Shown here piece by piece: positions 18,191-26,862 of a stretch of 64,000 nucleotides of DNA. This DNA is from DATKAS01 sp963773315 (lineage in GTDB: Bacteria > Actinomycetota > Acidimicrobiia > Acidimicrobiales > DATKAS01). The position numbers and the translations under genes were made by a program. Location of the stretch: positions 978,736-1,042,735 of the forward strand of contig CAVZAF010000002.1 of NCBI GenBank assembly GCA_963773315.1, in the 5' to 3' direction. A model generated the notes under the pieces. It made no database searches. It was not told the DNA's origin and saw only the letters and a list, made by a program, of their open reading frames with translations. How positions within the stretch are numbered: position 1 is the first letter of the stretch; every line of letters begins with the position of its first letter.

Positions 18191-18790
18191 TCACCAACCC
18201 CTGTCGATCCACTCCTGGAGGTGAGGGCGTTCGGTGCCGATCGTCGTGTCGTCGCCGTGACCGGGCAGGACCAGCGTCTCCACGGGCAGCGTGAGGAGCC
18301 TGCGATCGATCGACTCGATGATCGTCGGGAAGCTGCTGCCCTCGAACTTCGTGGCGCCGGGCCCGCCCGGGAACAGCGTGTCGCCCGAGAAGAGCACCGG
18401 TGACCCCTCGACCAGGAAGCACATCGACCCGGGGGTGTGGCCCGGAGTGTGGATCGTGTGAAGCCGGACGTTGCCCACCTGGATGACCGAGTCGTCCTCG
18501 ATCACCTCGTCGTAGGACGGCAGCATCGCGGCGTCTTCGGCCGTGACCCCCACGGAGTATCCGGCGTCGCGAAGCTGTGGGACGGCCTGGATGTGATCCC
18601 AGTGGCCGTGCGTCTCGAGCACTCTGCGGACGTTGAGCCGCTGGCACAGCTCGAGCAGCTTCTCGTGCTCGTTGGCCGCGTCGAGCAGCACGGCATCGCC
18701 GGTGGCAACGCACCGCATGACGAACACGTTGTTGTCGTAGGGCCCGACGACGAGCTTGTGGATCTCGATCTGGTCGTCGCTGTAGTGCAT
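18191..18790 (-). CDS. Metallo-beta-lactamase fold hydrolase (glyoxalase II-like)
   Basis: 199 residues from ATG 18790, chosen because GGAGG lies eight bases upstream; in-frame ATGs at 18805 and 18838 are alternatives. The zinc-binding HxHxDH motif is ETHGHWDHIQ. Further ligands are in HTPGHTPGSM, LFSGDTLFPGG and LVLPGHGDD, the order seen in hydroxyacylglutathione hydrolase-like enzymes. It is cytoplasmic and the substrate is unknown. It is divergent from the acyl-CoA dehydrogenase at 18914. Confidence 0.9.
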   Translation of the reverse strand: MHYSDDQIEIHKLVVGPYDNNVFVMRCVATGDAVLLDAANEHEKLLELCQRLNVRRVLETHGHWDHIQAVPQLRDAGYSVGVTAEDAAMLPSYDEVIEDDSVIQVGNVRLHTIHTPGHTPGSMCFLVEGSPVLFSGDTLFPGGPGATKFEGSSFPTIIESIDRRLLTLPVETLVLPGHGDDTTIGTERPHLQEWIDRGW

Positions 18791-18913
18791 GGGGAGGACC
18801 TCCATGACCGCGTCGGTGGCTCGGTCTTTGGCCTGCATGTGCGGCTTGACCCGCGGGTCTAGTAGAAAAGCCGGGCCGCTTGTACCCAGTCTCGCCGTCC
18901 CAGGGGGAATGCC

Positions 18914-20030
18914 GTGAACTTCGCCTTCAGCGAGGAGCAGGAAGAGCTTCGCCGCACCGTGCGGGCCTTCCTCGACCAGAAGTCGCCCGAATCCGAGGTG
19001 CGCCGCCTGATGGACACCGAGCAGGGCTACGACGACGCCGTGTGGCGTCAGATGGGCGAGCAGATGGGCCTCCAGGGCCTCATCGTCCCCGAGGAGTACG
19101 GCGGCTCGGGCTACAGCTACGTCGAGCTCATCGTCGTGCTCGAAGAGATGGGCCGCTCCCTGCTGTGTGCGCCCTACTTCTCGACCGTCGCGCTGGCAGC
19201 GAACACGCTCATCCACTCCGCGGACGATCAGGCGAAGAAGGAGCTCCTCCCCGGCATCGCGTCGGGCGAGACGATCGCGACGCTCGCGTTCACCGAGCCG
19301 TCGGGCAAGTGGGACGAAGCGGGCATCACGACGCCGGCCACGAAGTCTGGCGACTCGTGGACGATCAGCGGCACGAAGATGTTCGTGCTCGACGGCCACA
19401 CCGCCGACCTCATCCTCGTCGCCGCGCGCACGTCGGCTGGCGTGTCGCTGTTCGCGGTCGAGGGCGGCGCATCGGGTCTCACCCGTACGGCGCTGTCGAC
19501 CATGGACCAGACCCGCAAGCAAGCCAAGGTCGAGTTCGACAACACTCCGGCGCGGCTCATCGGCACCGACGGCGCAGGCTGGAAGCGTGCTGTCGACAGT
19601 GCTCGACCTCGCTGCGGTCGCGCTCGCGGCCGAACAGGTCGGCGGCGCGCAGAAGTGCCTCGACATGGCCGTCGAGTACGCCAAGGTCCGCGTGCAGTTC
19701 GGTCGCCCGATCGGTTCGTTCCAGGCGATCAAGCACAAGTGCGCCGACATGCTGCTCGAGGTCGAGTCGGCGAAGTCCGCCGCGTACTACGCCGGTTGGT
19801 GTGCGGCAGAGATGAACGAAGAGCTTCCGTCGGTCGCATCGCTCGCGAAGGCGTACTGCTCCGAGGCGTACTTCCACGCGGCCGCCGAGAACATCCAGAT
19901 CCATGGTGGCATCGGGTTCACGTGGGAGCACCCCGCGCACCTGTACTTCAAGCGGGCCAAGTCGTCCGAGCTGCTGTTCGGTGACCCGACGTACCACCGC
20001 GAGCTGCTCGCGCAGCGCATCGGCATCTGA
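18914..20030 (+). CDS. Acyl-CoA dehydrogenase, second type (one frameshift)
   Basis: GTG start at 18914 behind a GGGGGA ribosome site. The N-terminal helical domain is MNFAFSEEQEELRRTVRAFL, then PEEYGGSGYSYVE. The middle domain has AFTEPSGKWDEAGI, and the C-terminal domain is AVEYAKVRVQFGRPIGSFQA with IHGGIGFTWEHPAHLYFKR. An extra C near 19593 (AAGGTG read AAGCGTG) shifts the frame; removing it joins AGWK to VLSTVLDLAAV. The corrected length is about 371 residues. It resembles the acyl-CoA dehydrogenases of actinobacterial steroid and CoA-ester catabolism, but the substrate is unknown. Confidence 0.9.
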
Positions 20031-20473
20031 ACGTCCTCATCCTCATCGCCGCCGCGGCGATCGTCTTCATCATCGCAGCGGTCGTCATCGGGCGTGAGGC
20101 TCATCGCCTCGATGCGATGTCACCGCGCGTGGTCTTCGACCTCGACGAGGCCGTGCTGTCGGTCAGCGAACGGCTCCCGCAGGAGGTCACGTCCGAGCTG
20201 AGCTACGCCGACGTCCGCGACTTGGTGCGCTGGCACATGGCCGACCTCCGCGCGCAGGGCCTGAAGCCGCCAGCCGCGGTTGACGAGCCGCAGGACCCGT
20301 CGAGGCTCACCGTCGTCGACGAGGACGCGAGCGTGTCGTCGCTCGTTGCGCGGGTGGCTTCGGAAGGACGTACCTACCGCCGTGAGGAGATCGGAGCCGT
20401 CGTCGAGGCGCACTTCGAGTACCTCCGCGAGATCGGCGCAGTGGGGCCGCCCGCAGGCGACGCGGAGCTGTGA
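20027..20473 (+). CDS. Small membrane-anchored protein of unknown function
   Basis: The only ATG in frame is at 20117 and gives 118 residues. However, the open frame continues upstream through a convincing membrane anchor, NVLILIAAAAIVFIIAAVVI, to a CTG at 20027-20029. That CTG overlaps the TGA of the preceding acyl-CoA dehydrogenase (CTGA). I prefer this longer form, 148 residues, because the hydrophobic segment followed by GREAHRL is typical of a single-pass anchor and no stop intervenes. The rest is acidic with two similar halves (SYADVRDLVRWHMADLRAQG and YRREEIGAVVEAHFEYLREI). The family is not recognised. Confidence 0.55.
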   Translation: MNVLILIAAAAIVFIIAAVVIGREAHRLDAMSPRVVFDLDEAVLSVSERLPQEVTSELSYADVRDLVRWHMADLRAQGLKPPAAVDEPQDPSRLTVVDEDASVSSLVARVASEGRTYRREEIGAVVEAHFEYLREIGAVGPPAGDAEL

Positions 20474-20481
20474 CGCCCGAC

Positions 20482-20517
20482 ATACGTAGACGCGAGGCAG
20501 CGGCGCGAAATACGTAG
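20482..20517. repeat. Paired ATACGTAG sites upstream of the LuxR-type ATPase gene
   Basis: ATACGTAG occurs at 20482-20489 and again at 20510-20517, 28 bases apart in direct orientation, each holding the palindrome TACGTA. AT-containing palindromes are rare in this DNA. They sit in the 200-base gap before the regulator gene and could be a tandem operator. This is inference from position only. Confidence 0.35.
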
Positions 20518-20660
20518 GTGTGCCGATGCGCCCGGCTGCTTCAGGGGCGCATCCTGGCCGCATGATGTTGCACCCGACCTTCGGGCAAGAGATCCACTCA
20601 CAGCGGAAGGTCACCTTCGAGAAGGCCGCGCATCGGCGACGTTGGCTGAAACGAGGGAAG

Positions 20661-20679
20661 CGGATCAGACCCTGATCCG
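20661..20679 (+). promoter_or_regulatory. Perfect 8-bp inverted repeat before the regulator start
   Basis: CGGATCAG (20661-20668), loop ACC, CTGATCCG (20672-20679), followed one base later by ATG 20681. As RNA it would fold into a tight hairpin against the start codon; as DNA it is an operator-sized dyad. If the TTG at 20642 is the true start, it lies inside the coding region instead. Confidence 0.4.
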
Positions 20680-20680
20680 T

Positions 20681-23423
20681 ATGCTCGACCGCATGCTTGC
20701 CGGCCGCACCGGTCTCAGCCCGGTGATGGTGGGACGTACCTCCCCGTTGTCTCGCCTCACCGGGCTGATGGCTTCCGCGCCGCACGATCCCGCCGTCGCG
20801 CTGGTCGTGGGCGAAGCCGGCGTCGGCAAGACCCGTCTGCTGCGCGAGCTGGTCGCGTCGCTGCCACCTGAGGTCCGCGTGCTCGCCGGCCAGGCCGAGC
20901 CGGGGTCGCTCGGCCGGCCCTTCGAGCTCGCGCTCGACGCACTCGGCCTCGACGCGGTGCCCGAGGCCGACGACCGCCTCGAAGTTGTCGTGCGAGCGTC
21001 GTTGGAGCGCGTCGGCAGCGGTCCCGCCGTGATCGTCTTCGAGGACTTGCACTGGGCGGACGCCGAGAGCCTCGGTGTGTTCGAGCGGCTCGCGTCCGGT
21101 ACACCGCCGGGAACGCTGCTGATCGGGTCGTATCGGTCGGACGAGCTCACGCGCATGTTGCCCGCAGCTGATCTGCTCGTGCGCCTCGATCGCCGGCGCA
21201 CCGTGCATCACCTGTCGCTCGACCGGCTGACAGTGGCCGAAGTCGCGAGCTTCCTCGCCTCGGTGTACGGACGCCCTTTGCCGTCGCGCACCGCCGACAT
21301 GCTCCATGCGCGAACGGGCGGCAACCCGTTCTTCCTCGAGGAGATCTTGAGCGTGGCGGGTGATGCCGATCCTGATGCGCTCGCGACGCAGCCGCTGCCG
21401 TTCACGCTCGCGGAGATCGTGCGGCGCCAGCTCGACGGCCTGACCGGCGACGAGCGACGGGTGATCGACGCGGCCGCGGTGCTCGGCCGCGGCGCCTCGT
21501 TCGACGTGCTCGCCACGGTGACGCACATGACCGAGGCCGAGCTCATCGGCCACCTTCGTGAGCTCGTCGATCGCGGCCTCATCACCGAGGACCGACCGGA
21601 CGAGTTCACGTTCCGCCACGCCCTCGTGCGCGACGCGGTGGAAGACCAGCTTCTGGGACGGGAACGGCGGCGCTTGCACGAGGCAGCGCTCGCTGCGCTC
21701 AAGGGGTCACCGGGCGCCGACCTCGCGGGCCTCGCGAAGCACGCGCAGGGCGCCGGTCGATTCGACGAGTTCCTCGACCTCGCGGAAGAAGGCGCCACCT
21801 ACTACCTCGAGCGAGGCTCCTCATATCAAGCGCTTCGACTCGCGACCGACGCGCTCACCGAAGATCCCGACTGCCTGACGCTGCTCGAGACCGCGACTCG
21901 TGCCGCCTGGCTGGTCGGCCTCAACGACGAGTCGCTCGGCCACGCGCGACGGTGGCGCGAGCGCGCCGAGGCCCGCAATGACCTCGAGGCCGAGGCCGCC
22001 GCTGCGCACATGGTCGCCCGCGTGGTGTGGGACTCCGGTCGTTACGACGAGATCGATGCGGCCGTCGCCGACATCGAGCGCCTCTCGAGCCAGCTGCCAC
22101 CGGGCCCACAGCGCGCTCGCCTACGCGGCGGTGGCACAGGCCCACATGCTGGCGCACCGCAGTGAGCTCGCAGTCGAGTGGTCGGATCGCGCGATCGACG
22201 AGGCCGACGCATGGGGCGCGAAAAACGTGCGTGCCCTCGCGATGGTCGAGAAGGGATCCGCGCTCGCCGACTGGCCCGGCCGGCGTGAGGAGGCGGTGGT
22301 CAGCATCCGCCAGGCGATCGCGGAAGCCGAGGCCGTCGGCGACCACGTGGCCGTCGCGCGCGGCTACAACAACATGCTCGGCTGCATCTCCCTCCACACC
22401 CAGGAGGGGAAGGGGATCATCGCGGCCATCGATGCGGCGGCCGCTCGTGGCGGCTACGACGCCATGGCGCGCGCGAAGCACTCGCTCCTGAGCGTCGAGC
22501 TCGCGATCAGCGAAGGCGACATGGCACTCGCGCAAGAGCGTCTCGACGGATGGGTGCTGCGCATCGGCGAGATCAGTCCGAGCGAGGGGCAGTGGCCCGC
22601 GCTCAACCAGATCTTGATCTGGTTGGAAGCCGGGCGAATCGCGGAGGCCGCGGCGCTCGCGGACAAGAGCCTCGACCTCTCGACCACCGAGCACCCGTGG
22701 GACCTCGCGGTCGCGGTGCAGATCGCCGAGCGCCAGGGGGATCGAGCGCGCGTGGAGCAGCTGTTCCGCCGCCTCTGCGAGGTCGCGCCGCGCAAGCGCT
22801 ACGCGCCCGGCGCGGACTCGGTCGTGCTGCCGGTCGAGTCGGCGTTGAAGGCGGGGCTGCCCGTCGACATGGTGCGAGAGCTGAGCGTCCCTCTGGGCGA
22901 GCTGGCGGCCGACATGCCGTGGGTGCCACTGCTCGATGCGCTGCTCCTCGCTGCGGACGGGCAGCACGAAGCCGCGCTCGTGCTCTACGACTCAGTGCTC
23001 GACCTTCCCGAGCCCGAGCTGCCCGTGCCGTTGCTCGCGTCGGCGTTGCTCGGCGCGGCTCGGTGCCGCTTCGCCCTCGGCGATCGCGCCGAAGCCGTTG
23101 AGCGAGCCGCGCACGCTCGCGACCTCCTCGACCGGTGGCCGGGGTATCGCCGCGACGACATCGACGCCTTCCTCCGACGCGCCGGACGGGTCGCGACCCA
23201 GGACGACGGCGACCTCACTGCCCGGGAGAAGGAGGTGGCTGCGCTGGTCGCGCAAGGGCTCACGAACGCGGCGATCGCCAAGCAGCTCTACATCTCGCCG
23301 CGCACGGCCGCAGTCCACGTCTCGAACGTCCTGGCCAAGCTCGGTCTGAGCAACCGCTCCGAGCTCACCGCTTGGGCGCTTCGGTCGGGGCTCGTCGCAG
23401 GAGGCGAGCCGCGGGGCGAATAG
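20681..23423 (+). CDS. LuxR-family ATPase transcriptional regulator (one frameshift)
   Basis: A large regulator of the LAL/MalT-like type. An N-terminal AAA/NACHT-like ATPase has Walker A VVGEAGVGKTRLL and Walker B VIVFEDLHWAD. A long helical TPR-like middle follows, then a C-terminal LuxR helix-turn-helix: LTAREKEVAALVAQGLTN, IAKQLYISPRTAAVHVSNVL. An extra base near 22108 breaks the frame at LPPGPQ/ALAYAAVAQ; corrected length is about 914 residues. ATG 20681 is chosen; TTG 20642 would add 13 residues. Such proteins bind ATP and a ligand and activate promoters; the targets are unknown. Confidence 0.88.
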
Positions 23424-23467
23424 CGCGCACACCCCTTCCCGGATGTGGTTTGCTGGTGCTACCGAGG

Positions 23468-23546
23468 AAAGGAGGTGGTCCAGCTGAGTAGTCAAAGATC
23501 TGGGACCTCGGAGGTGGCTGGCCGCTAGGCGGCCCGCTGGACCACC
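23468..23546 (+). ncRNA. Structured leader with a 14-codon ORF and sequestered ribosome site
   Basis: AAAGGAGGTGGTCCAG (23468-23483) is an extended Shine-Dalgarno sequence, nearly the full complement of the 16S rRNA 3' end. Eight bases after GGAGG a CTG opens a small frame (SSQRSGTSEVAGR) that stops at TAG 23526-23528. GGTGGTCCAGC (23474-23484) and GCTGGACCACC (23536-23546) are a perfect 11-bp inverted repeat, so the ribosome site and start would be paired when the ORF is not translated. A terminator-like hairpin follows at 23656. I believe similar elements occur in other actinobacteria but cannot name a family. The layout suggests attenuation of the genes from 23740. Confidence 0.5.
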
Positions 23547-23655
23547 AGGCGAATCCACGCCAGCAACCTACGGACCGGCGGCTGGGAAATGGTCCCGCCC
23601 GGCACGAGCTCTCGCAGAGCTCGAAACGTCGTCCGGAATCCTCTACTGAAGTGCC

Positions 23656-23683
23656 ATCAGGGGCGCCACGCGGCGCCCCTGAT
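23656..23683 (+). terminator. Terminator-like hairpin
   Basis: ATCAGGGGCGCC, loop ACGC, GGCGCCCCTGAT: a perfect 12-bp stem with a four-base loop. There is no T-run, as is common for actinobacterial terminators. It lies between the regulator/leader and the gene at 23740. Confidence 0.7.
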
Positions 23684-23739
23684 GCGCGTCACCGGGCCCG
23701 CTCGCGGGCCCGCGCGTCGCGGCCAGTAGCGTGCGCCCG

Positions 23740-23958
23740 ATGGAGCGTCCGATCCGGTTCGAGCACTTTCGCTACCTCGGCGACAAGCGCAACCAGGTCG
23801 TCCATGACGTCGATCTGTGCGATCACCCGGAGGTGATCGACGACCTGATGACGTCGGAGAAGTTCCTGTGCTTCGGCCCGGACACGCTCGCCGAGGCGCG
23901 CAACCGGGGGTATCACCTCTGCCGGCGGTGCGCGAAGGCACAGCCCGCGTCGGCGTGA
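23740..23958 (+). CDS. Small Cys-containing protein of unknown function
   Basis: 72 residues from ATG 23740, with TAGCGT 13 bases upstream as a -10 box for a leaderless message. Four cysteines, C27, C44, C61 and C64, the last two in YHLCRRCAKAQ with neighbouring histidines, suggest a small zinc-binding fold. Hydrophilic, no signal or membrane segment. The stop overlaps the start of the following hydrolase gene (GTGA), so the two are probably coupled. Family not recognised. Confidence 0.65.
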   Translation: MERPIRFEHFRYLGDKRNQVVHDVDLCDHPEVIDDLMTSEKFLCFGPDTLAEARNRGYHLCRRCAKAQPASA

Positions 23959-24727
23959 ATGGCTGGTTCGACTCCGCAGGACTGAAGCTCGCGCGCTACC
24001 TGGCATCACCGGGTGGCCGAGCGACAGCCGCGACGCCCGGGCTCGTCCTCTGCCACGGCTTCCCGGTCGGGCCGCTCGACGCCCGTCAGTCGGCGGGCAC
24101 GTTCCCCGAGCTCATCGATCGCATCGCCCAAGAGATGGGCTGGGCGGCGATGACCTTCACGTTTCGCGGCTGCGGGCAGAGCGAGGGTGACTTCTCGTTG
24201 CTCGGCTGGCTCGATGACCTCAGGGCCGCCGTCGACCATCTCGTCGACGAGACCGGGATCACAAATGTGTGGCTTGCCGGCACGAGCACCGGAGGCTCAC
24301 TCGTCGTGTGCGAGGGCGCGGTCAGATGAGCGAGTGCGAGGCGTGGCTGCCCTCGCGGCACGGGCAGACTTCGACGACTGGGCCGGGCAGCCCCGCCGGT
24401 TCCTCGAGCACGCTCGCGAGATCGGGGCCGTGCGCAGCCCGAGCTTCCCGCCCTCGTTCGAGGCGTGGGCCCGCGAGCTTCGGGCGCTGCGCCCACTCGA
24501 CGCAGCGCGGCGGCTGGCTCCCAAGCCGTTGCTGATCGTGCACGGTGACGACGACGAGTACGTGCCGACCGTCGACCCCCGATTGCTCGCCGAAGCGCAC
24601 GGCGCCGCGGAGCTGCGCATCGTCACCGGAGCAGGGCACCGGCTGCGGCACGACCCTCGTGCGGTCGCGATCCTGCTCGGCTGGCTCGACCGCGAGCGCA
24701 ACCGCGTGGCAACGTCGCGGCGCGTGA
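23955..24727 (+). CDS. Alpha/beta hydrolase (two frameshifts)
   Basis: GTG 23955, overlapping the previous stop. The alpha/beta fold is shown by LVLCHGFPVGP (oxyanion loop), FTFRGCGQSEGDFS, the nucleophile-elbow region WLAGTSTGGSLVV (G-T-S-T-G, serine nucleophile), the acid region LLIVHGDDDEYVP and the catalytic His in GAGHRL. An extra A near 24321 breaks the frame. The frame then runs without a stop into the next gene. A second extra base in the last 100 bases would place the stop at TGA 24725-24727, overlapping the next GTG, and gives 256 residues. Substrate unknown. Confidence 0.75.
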
Positions 24728-25593
24728 AGGTCGGAGTCTTCCCCCCATTTGCAAACCCGCTCTGCACCCCTGAGCACATCGCGGCCGTCGGTCGCGCGGT
24801 TGACGAGCGAGGTTTCTCGTCGCTGTGGGTCGCCGAGCACGTCGTGCTCTTCGATGAGTACGCGTCGCAGTACCCGTACCTCGAGAGCGGGCGGTTCCCG
24901 GCGCGGCCCGACGTGGGCTTGATCGAGCCCTTCGCCGCGATGGCATTCCTCGCCGCGGTCACGACGAACGTGAGGCTCGGCACTGGCGTGTTGCTCGTGC
25001 CGCAACGCAACCCGGTGTACACCGCGAAGTCGGTGACGACGATCGACTGGCTGTCGAACGGGCGGGTCGACCTCGGGATCGGCGTCGGATGGCTCGCCGA
25101 GGAGTTCGCCGCGTTGGGCGTGCCGTTCGACCGTCGCGGCGAGCGGTGCGACGAGTACCTCGCCGTGATGCGCACGCTGTGGCTCGACGATGTCTCGAGC
25201 TTCCACGGGGAGTTCTACGACCTTCCGTCGGCGCGCCAGTTCCCGAAGCCGGTGCAACAGCCGCATCCGCCGATCCATGTGGGTGGCGAGAGCAACGCAG
25301 CGCTGCGTCGAGCCGCGCGTCTGTGCGAAGGCTGGTACGGCTACAACCTCGATCCTGCCGGCGCAGCCGAGCGCGTCGCGAAGCTGCGGTCGCTGGTCGC
25401 CGATGCGGGGCGCAAGCCGAGCGATGTGATGGTCAGCGTGTGTCCGTACCTGCGGCCGATCGGCCCCGAGGAGATCGACGGGTACGCCGAGGCCGGCGTC
25501 GATCAGCTCGTGCTCTTGGCCTCGATCCGGTCCACCGACGACATCGAGCGCGTCCTCGACCCGCTCGCTGCGGTCATGAGCCGAGCACTCTGA
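24724..25593 (+). CDS. LLM-class F420-dependent oxidoreductase
   Basis: 289 residues from GTG 24724 (MKVGVFPPFANPL). Luciferase-like TIM-barrel fold with SLWVAEHVVLFDEY, TTNVRLGTGVLLVPQRNP (cofactor-binding strand), RVDLGIGVGWLAEEF and PHPPIHVGGESNAALRRAAR near the C terminus. This is the pattern of the actinobacterial F420-dependent family rather than FMN luciferases. The open frame continues upstream into the hydrolase, but homology to single-domain proteins begins here. The 3' end overlaps convergent vapC by 20 bases. The substrate is unknown. Confidence 0.9.
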   Translation: MKVGVFPPFANPLCTPEHIAAVGRAVDERGFSSLWVAEHVVLFDEYASQYPYLESGRFPARPDVGLIEPFAAMAFLAAVTTNVRLGTGVLLVPQRNPVYTAKSVTTIDWLSNGRVDLGIGVGWLAEEFAALGVPFDRRGERCDEYLAVMRTLWLDDVSSFHGEFYDLPSARQFPKPVQQPHPPIHVGGESNAALRRAARLCEGWYGYNLDPAGAAERVAKLRSLVADAGRKPSDVMVSVCPYLRPIGPEEIDGYAEAGVDQLVLLASIRSTDDIERVLDPLAAVMSRAL

Positions 25594-25977
25594 AGCCGAG
25601 CGAGCGCGCGGCCTCGGCCTGCCGCACGTCGAAGGTGAGAAACGAGATGCCGGCGCCGAGCCGGCGAGCCGCGCCGAGATGGAGCGCGTCGAGCGTGCGC
25701 ACGCCGGTTTGCTCGGCGACCGTCGCGGCGAGCTCACACGTCGCCGCGTCGAGCTCGACAATGCGAGACGTGCGCGAGCTCAGCCGAGAACGAGGCACGA
25801 GCAGCGGTCGCTTCCGCCGGCGTGAGCAGACGAGCGAGGTTGCGTCGCACTTCGACGACTGTGTGTGCGCGAGTGACCAGATCGGAATCGGATCGAGAGG
25901 AGCTCGTCCACTCGGTCGGAGTCCGGTTCTTCGACGTAGCGCTTCAGCAACGCGCTGCTGTCGACGTACAGGGTCAT
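25574..25977 (-). CDS. vapC: VapC-type PIN-domain toxin ribonuclease (two frameshifts)
   Basis: Starts at ATG 25977 inside the vapB stop. It reads MTLYVDSSALLKRYVEEPDS, with the first PIN aspartate D6, then TRAHTVVEVRRNLARLL, LDALHLGAARRLG and FLTFDVRQAEAARSLGF, supplying the other acidic residues of the metal site. Extra bases near 25890 (TCGTCC read TCGATCC) and 25785 break the frame; the corrected length is 133 residues. VapC toxins cleave RNA, often tRNA, and are neutralised by the partner encoded just upstream. Confidence 0.88.
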
Positions 25978-26235
25978 TCGCCTCGGTCCTCGTCGATCAC
26001 GTCGAGCACTCGTAGCGGTGAACGGAAGCGTCTCGGCGCCTTGCCCAGTCCACGCTCTGGTCGGCGCCGTCACCCAGCCCTCGGCGATCGCTTGGTCGAG
26101 GCTCGACGGCGAGGGAAGCGGCGAGAGGACGGCGATCGGACGCCCGCGGTCGGTGACGGTGATGACCTCGCCGGCGGCGGCTCGGTCGAGGTACTCGGAG
26201 AGATGGGCTTTGAGCTCTCGCACGCCAACGTCCAT
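25974..26235 (-). CDS. vapB: VapB-type antitoxin, Phd/YefM family (one frameshift)
   Basis: MDVGVRELKAHLSEYLDRAA, then GEVITVTDRGRPIAVLSPLP is the standard Phd/YefM DNA-binding N terminus. The C-terminal tail wraps the toxin. One extra base near 25996 hides the end VLDVIDEDRGE; after correction the stop overlaps vapC as ATGA and the length is 86 residues. A -10 box (TAATGT) lies exactly 12 bases upstream, so the message is likely leaderless. It is overlapped by a perfect inverted repeat that fits autorepression by the VapBC complex. Confidence 0.88.
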
Positions 26236-26265
26236 GTAGTCACATTACATCGCAGATGTGACTAC
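26236..26265 (-). promoter_or_regulatory. vapBC operator and -10 box
   Basis: Perfect 10-bp inverted repeat GTAGTCACAT (26236-26245) and ATGTGACTAC (26256-26265) with a 10-base spacer, immediately upstream of the vapB ATG. The minus-strand -10 TAATGT (26242-26247) lies within it. This is the arrangement expected for conditional autoregulation of a toxin-antitoxin operon. Confidence 0.75.
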
Positions 26266-26272
26266 AGACGGC

Positions 26273-26851
26273 TCAATCCTGCTTGGTCTTGCCCTTCGCC
26301 TTCATCATCTTCTTCCACTCGCGCACCTTCGCGAGCGCCGCCTCGCTGTCGATGTCGGCGACCGAGCGGGGAGTGGGGTCGGCGAACGGACCCGCGACTT
26401 CTTCCCAGCCTTTCGGCTTCACGTTCATCCGCTTCGCGAGGATGGCGACGAAGATCTTTGACTTCTCCTCGCCGTAGCCCGGGAGCGCGTGGAGGCGTGT
26501 GAACAGATCCTCCCCGGACTTCGCGTCCTTCCAGATCTTCTCGGCGCTGCCGTCGTAGGTCTTCGCCACGACGACACAGAGGTCGTGTGCGCGTCGGGCC
26601 ATGCTCGCGGGGAAGCGGTGGAGTGCCGGCTTCGCGCAAAAGATCGCGACCAGCTCTTCGGAGTCCATCGCGGCGATCTCGGCCGCGTCGAGCTTGCCGC
26701 CGAGGCGCTGCTTCAGGACAGCCGGGCTCTTGAACGCCCACTCCATGGGCACCTGCTGGTCCAGCAGCATCCCGATGAGGAGTGCGAGCGGATCGGTGTT
26801 CAGCAACCGATCCGCGTCGCGATCTCCGGTGATTGCGAGCGTGCCCTTCAT
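26273..26851 (-). CDS. HhH-GPD type base-excision DNA repair protein
   Basis: 192 residues from ATG 26851. The helix-hairpin-helix/GPD fold is indicated by LLIGMLLDQQVPMEWAFKSP near the N terminus and LHALPGYGEEKSKIFVAILA (hairpin with GYG followed by a helix). It resembles the actinobacterial proteins annotated as HhH-GPD base-excision repair or 'HesB-like'. Proteins of this group are short relative to endonuclease III and lack its Fe-S cluster cysteines, as here. It follows the cupin gene on the same strand by 11 bases. Confidence 0.85.
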   Translation of the reverse strand: MKGTLAITGDRDADRLLNTDPLALLIGMLLDQQVPMEWAFKSPAVLKQRLGGKLDAAEIAAMDSEELVAIFCAKPALHRFPASMARRAHDLCVVVAKTYDGSAEKIWKDAKSGEDLFTRLHALPGYGEEKSKIFVAILAKRMNVKPKGWEEVAGPFADPTPRSVADIDSEAALAKVREWKKMMKAKGKTKQD

Positions 26852-26862
26852 CAGCACGGAGC

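Noticed and set aside
24187..25593. Fusion of an alpha/beta hydrolase with an F420-type oxidoreductase
   Set aside because: Both are normally single-domain. Another inserted base would place the hydrolase stop at TGA 24725-24727 overlapping the next GTG, the usual gene spacing here, so the fusion is best read as an error product.
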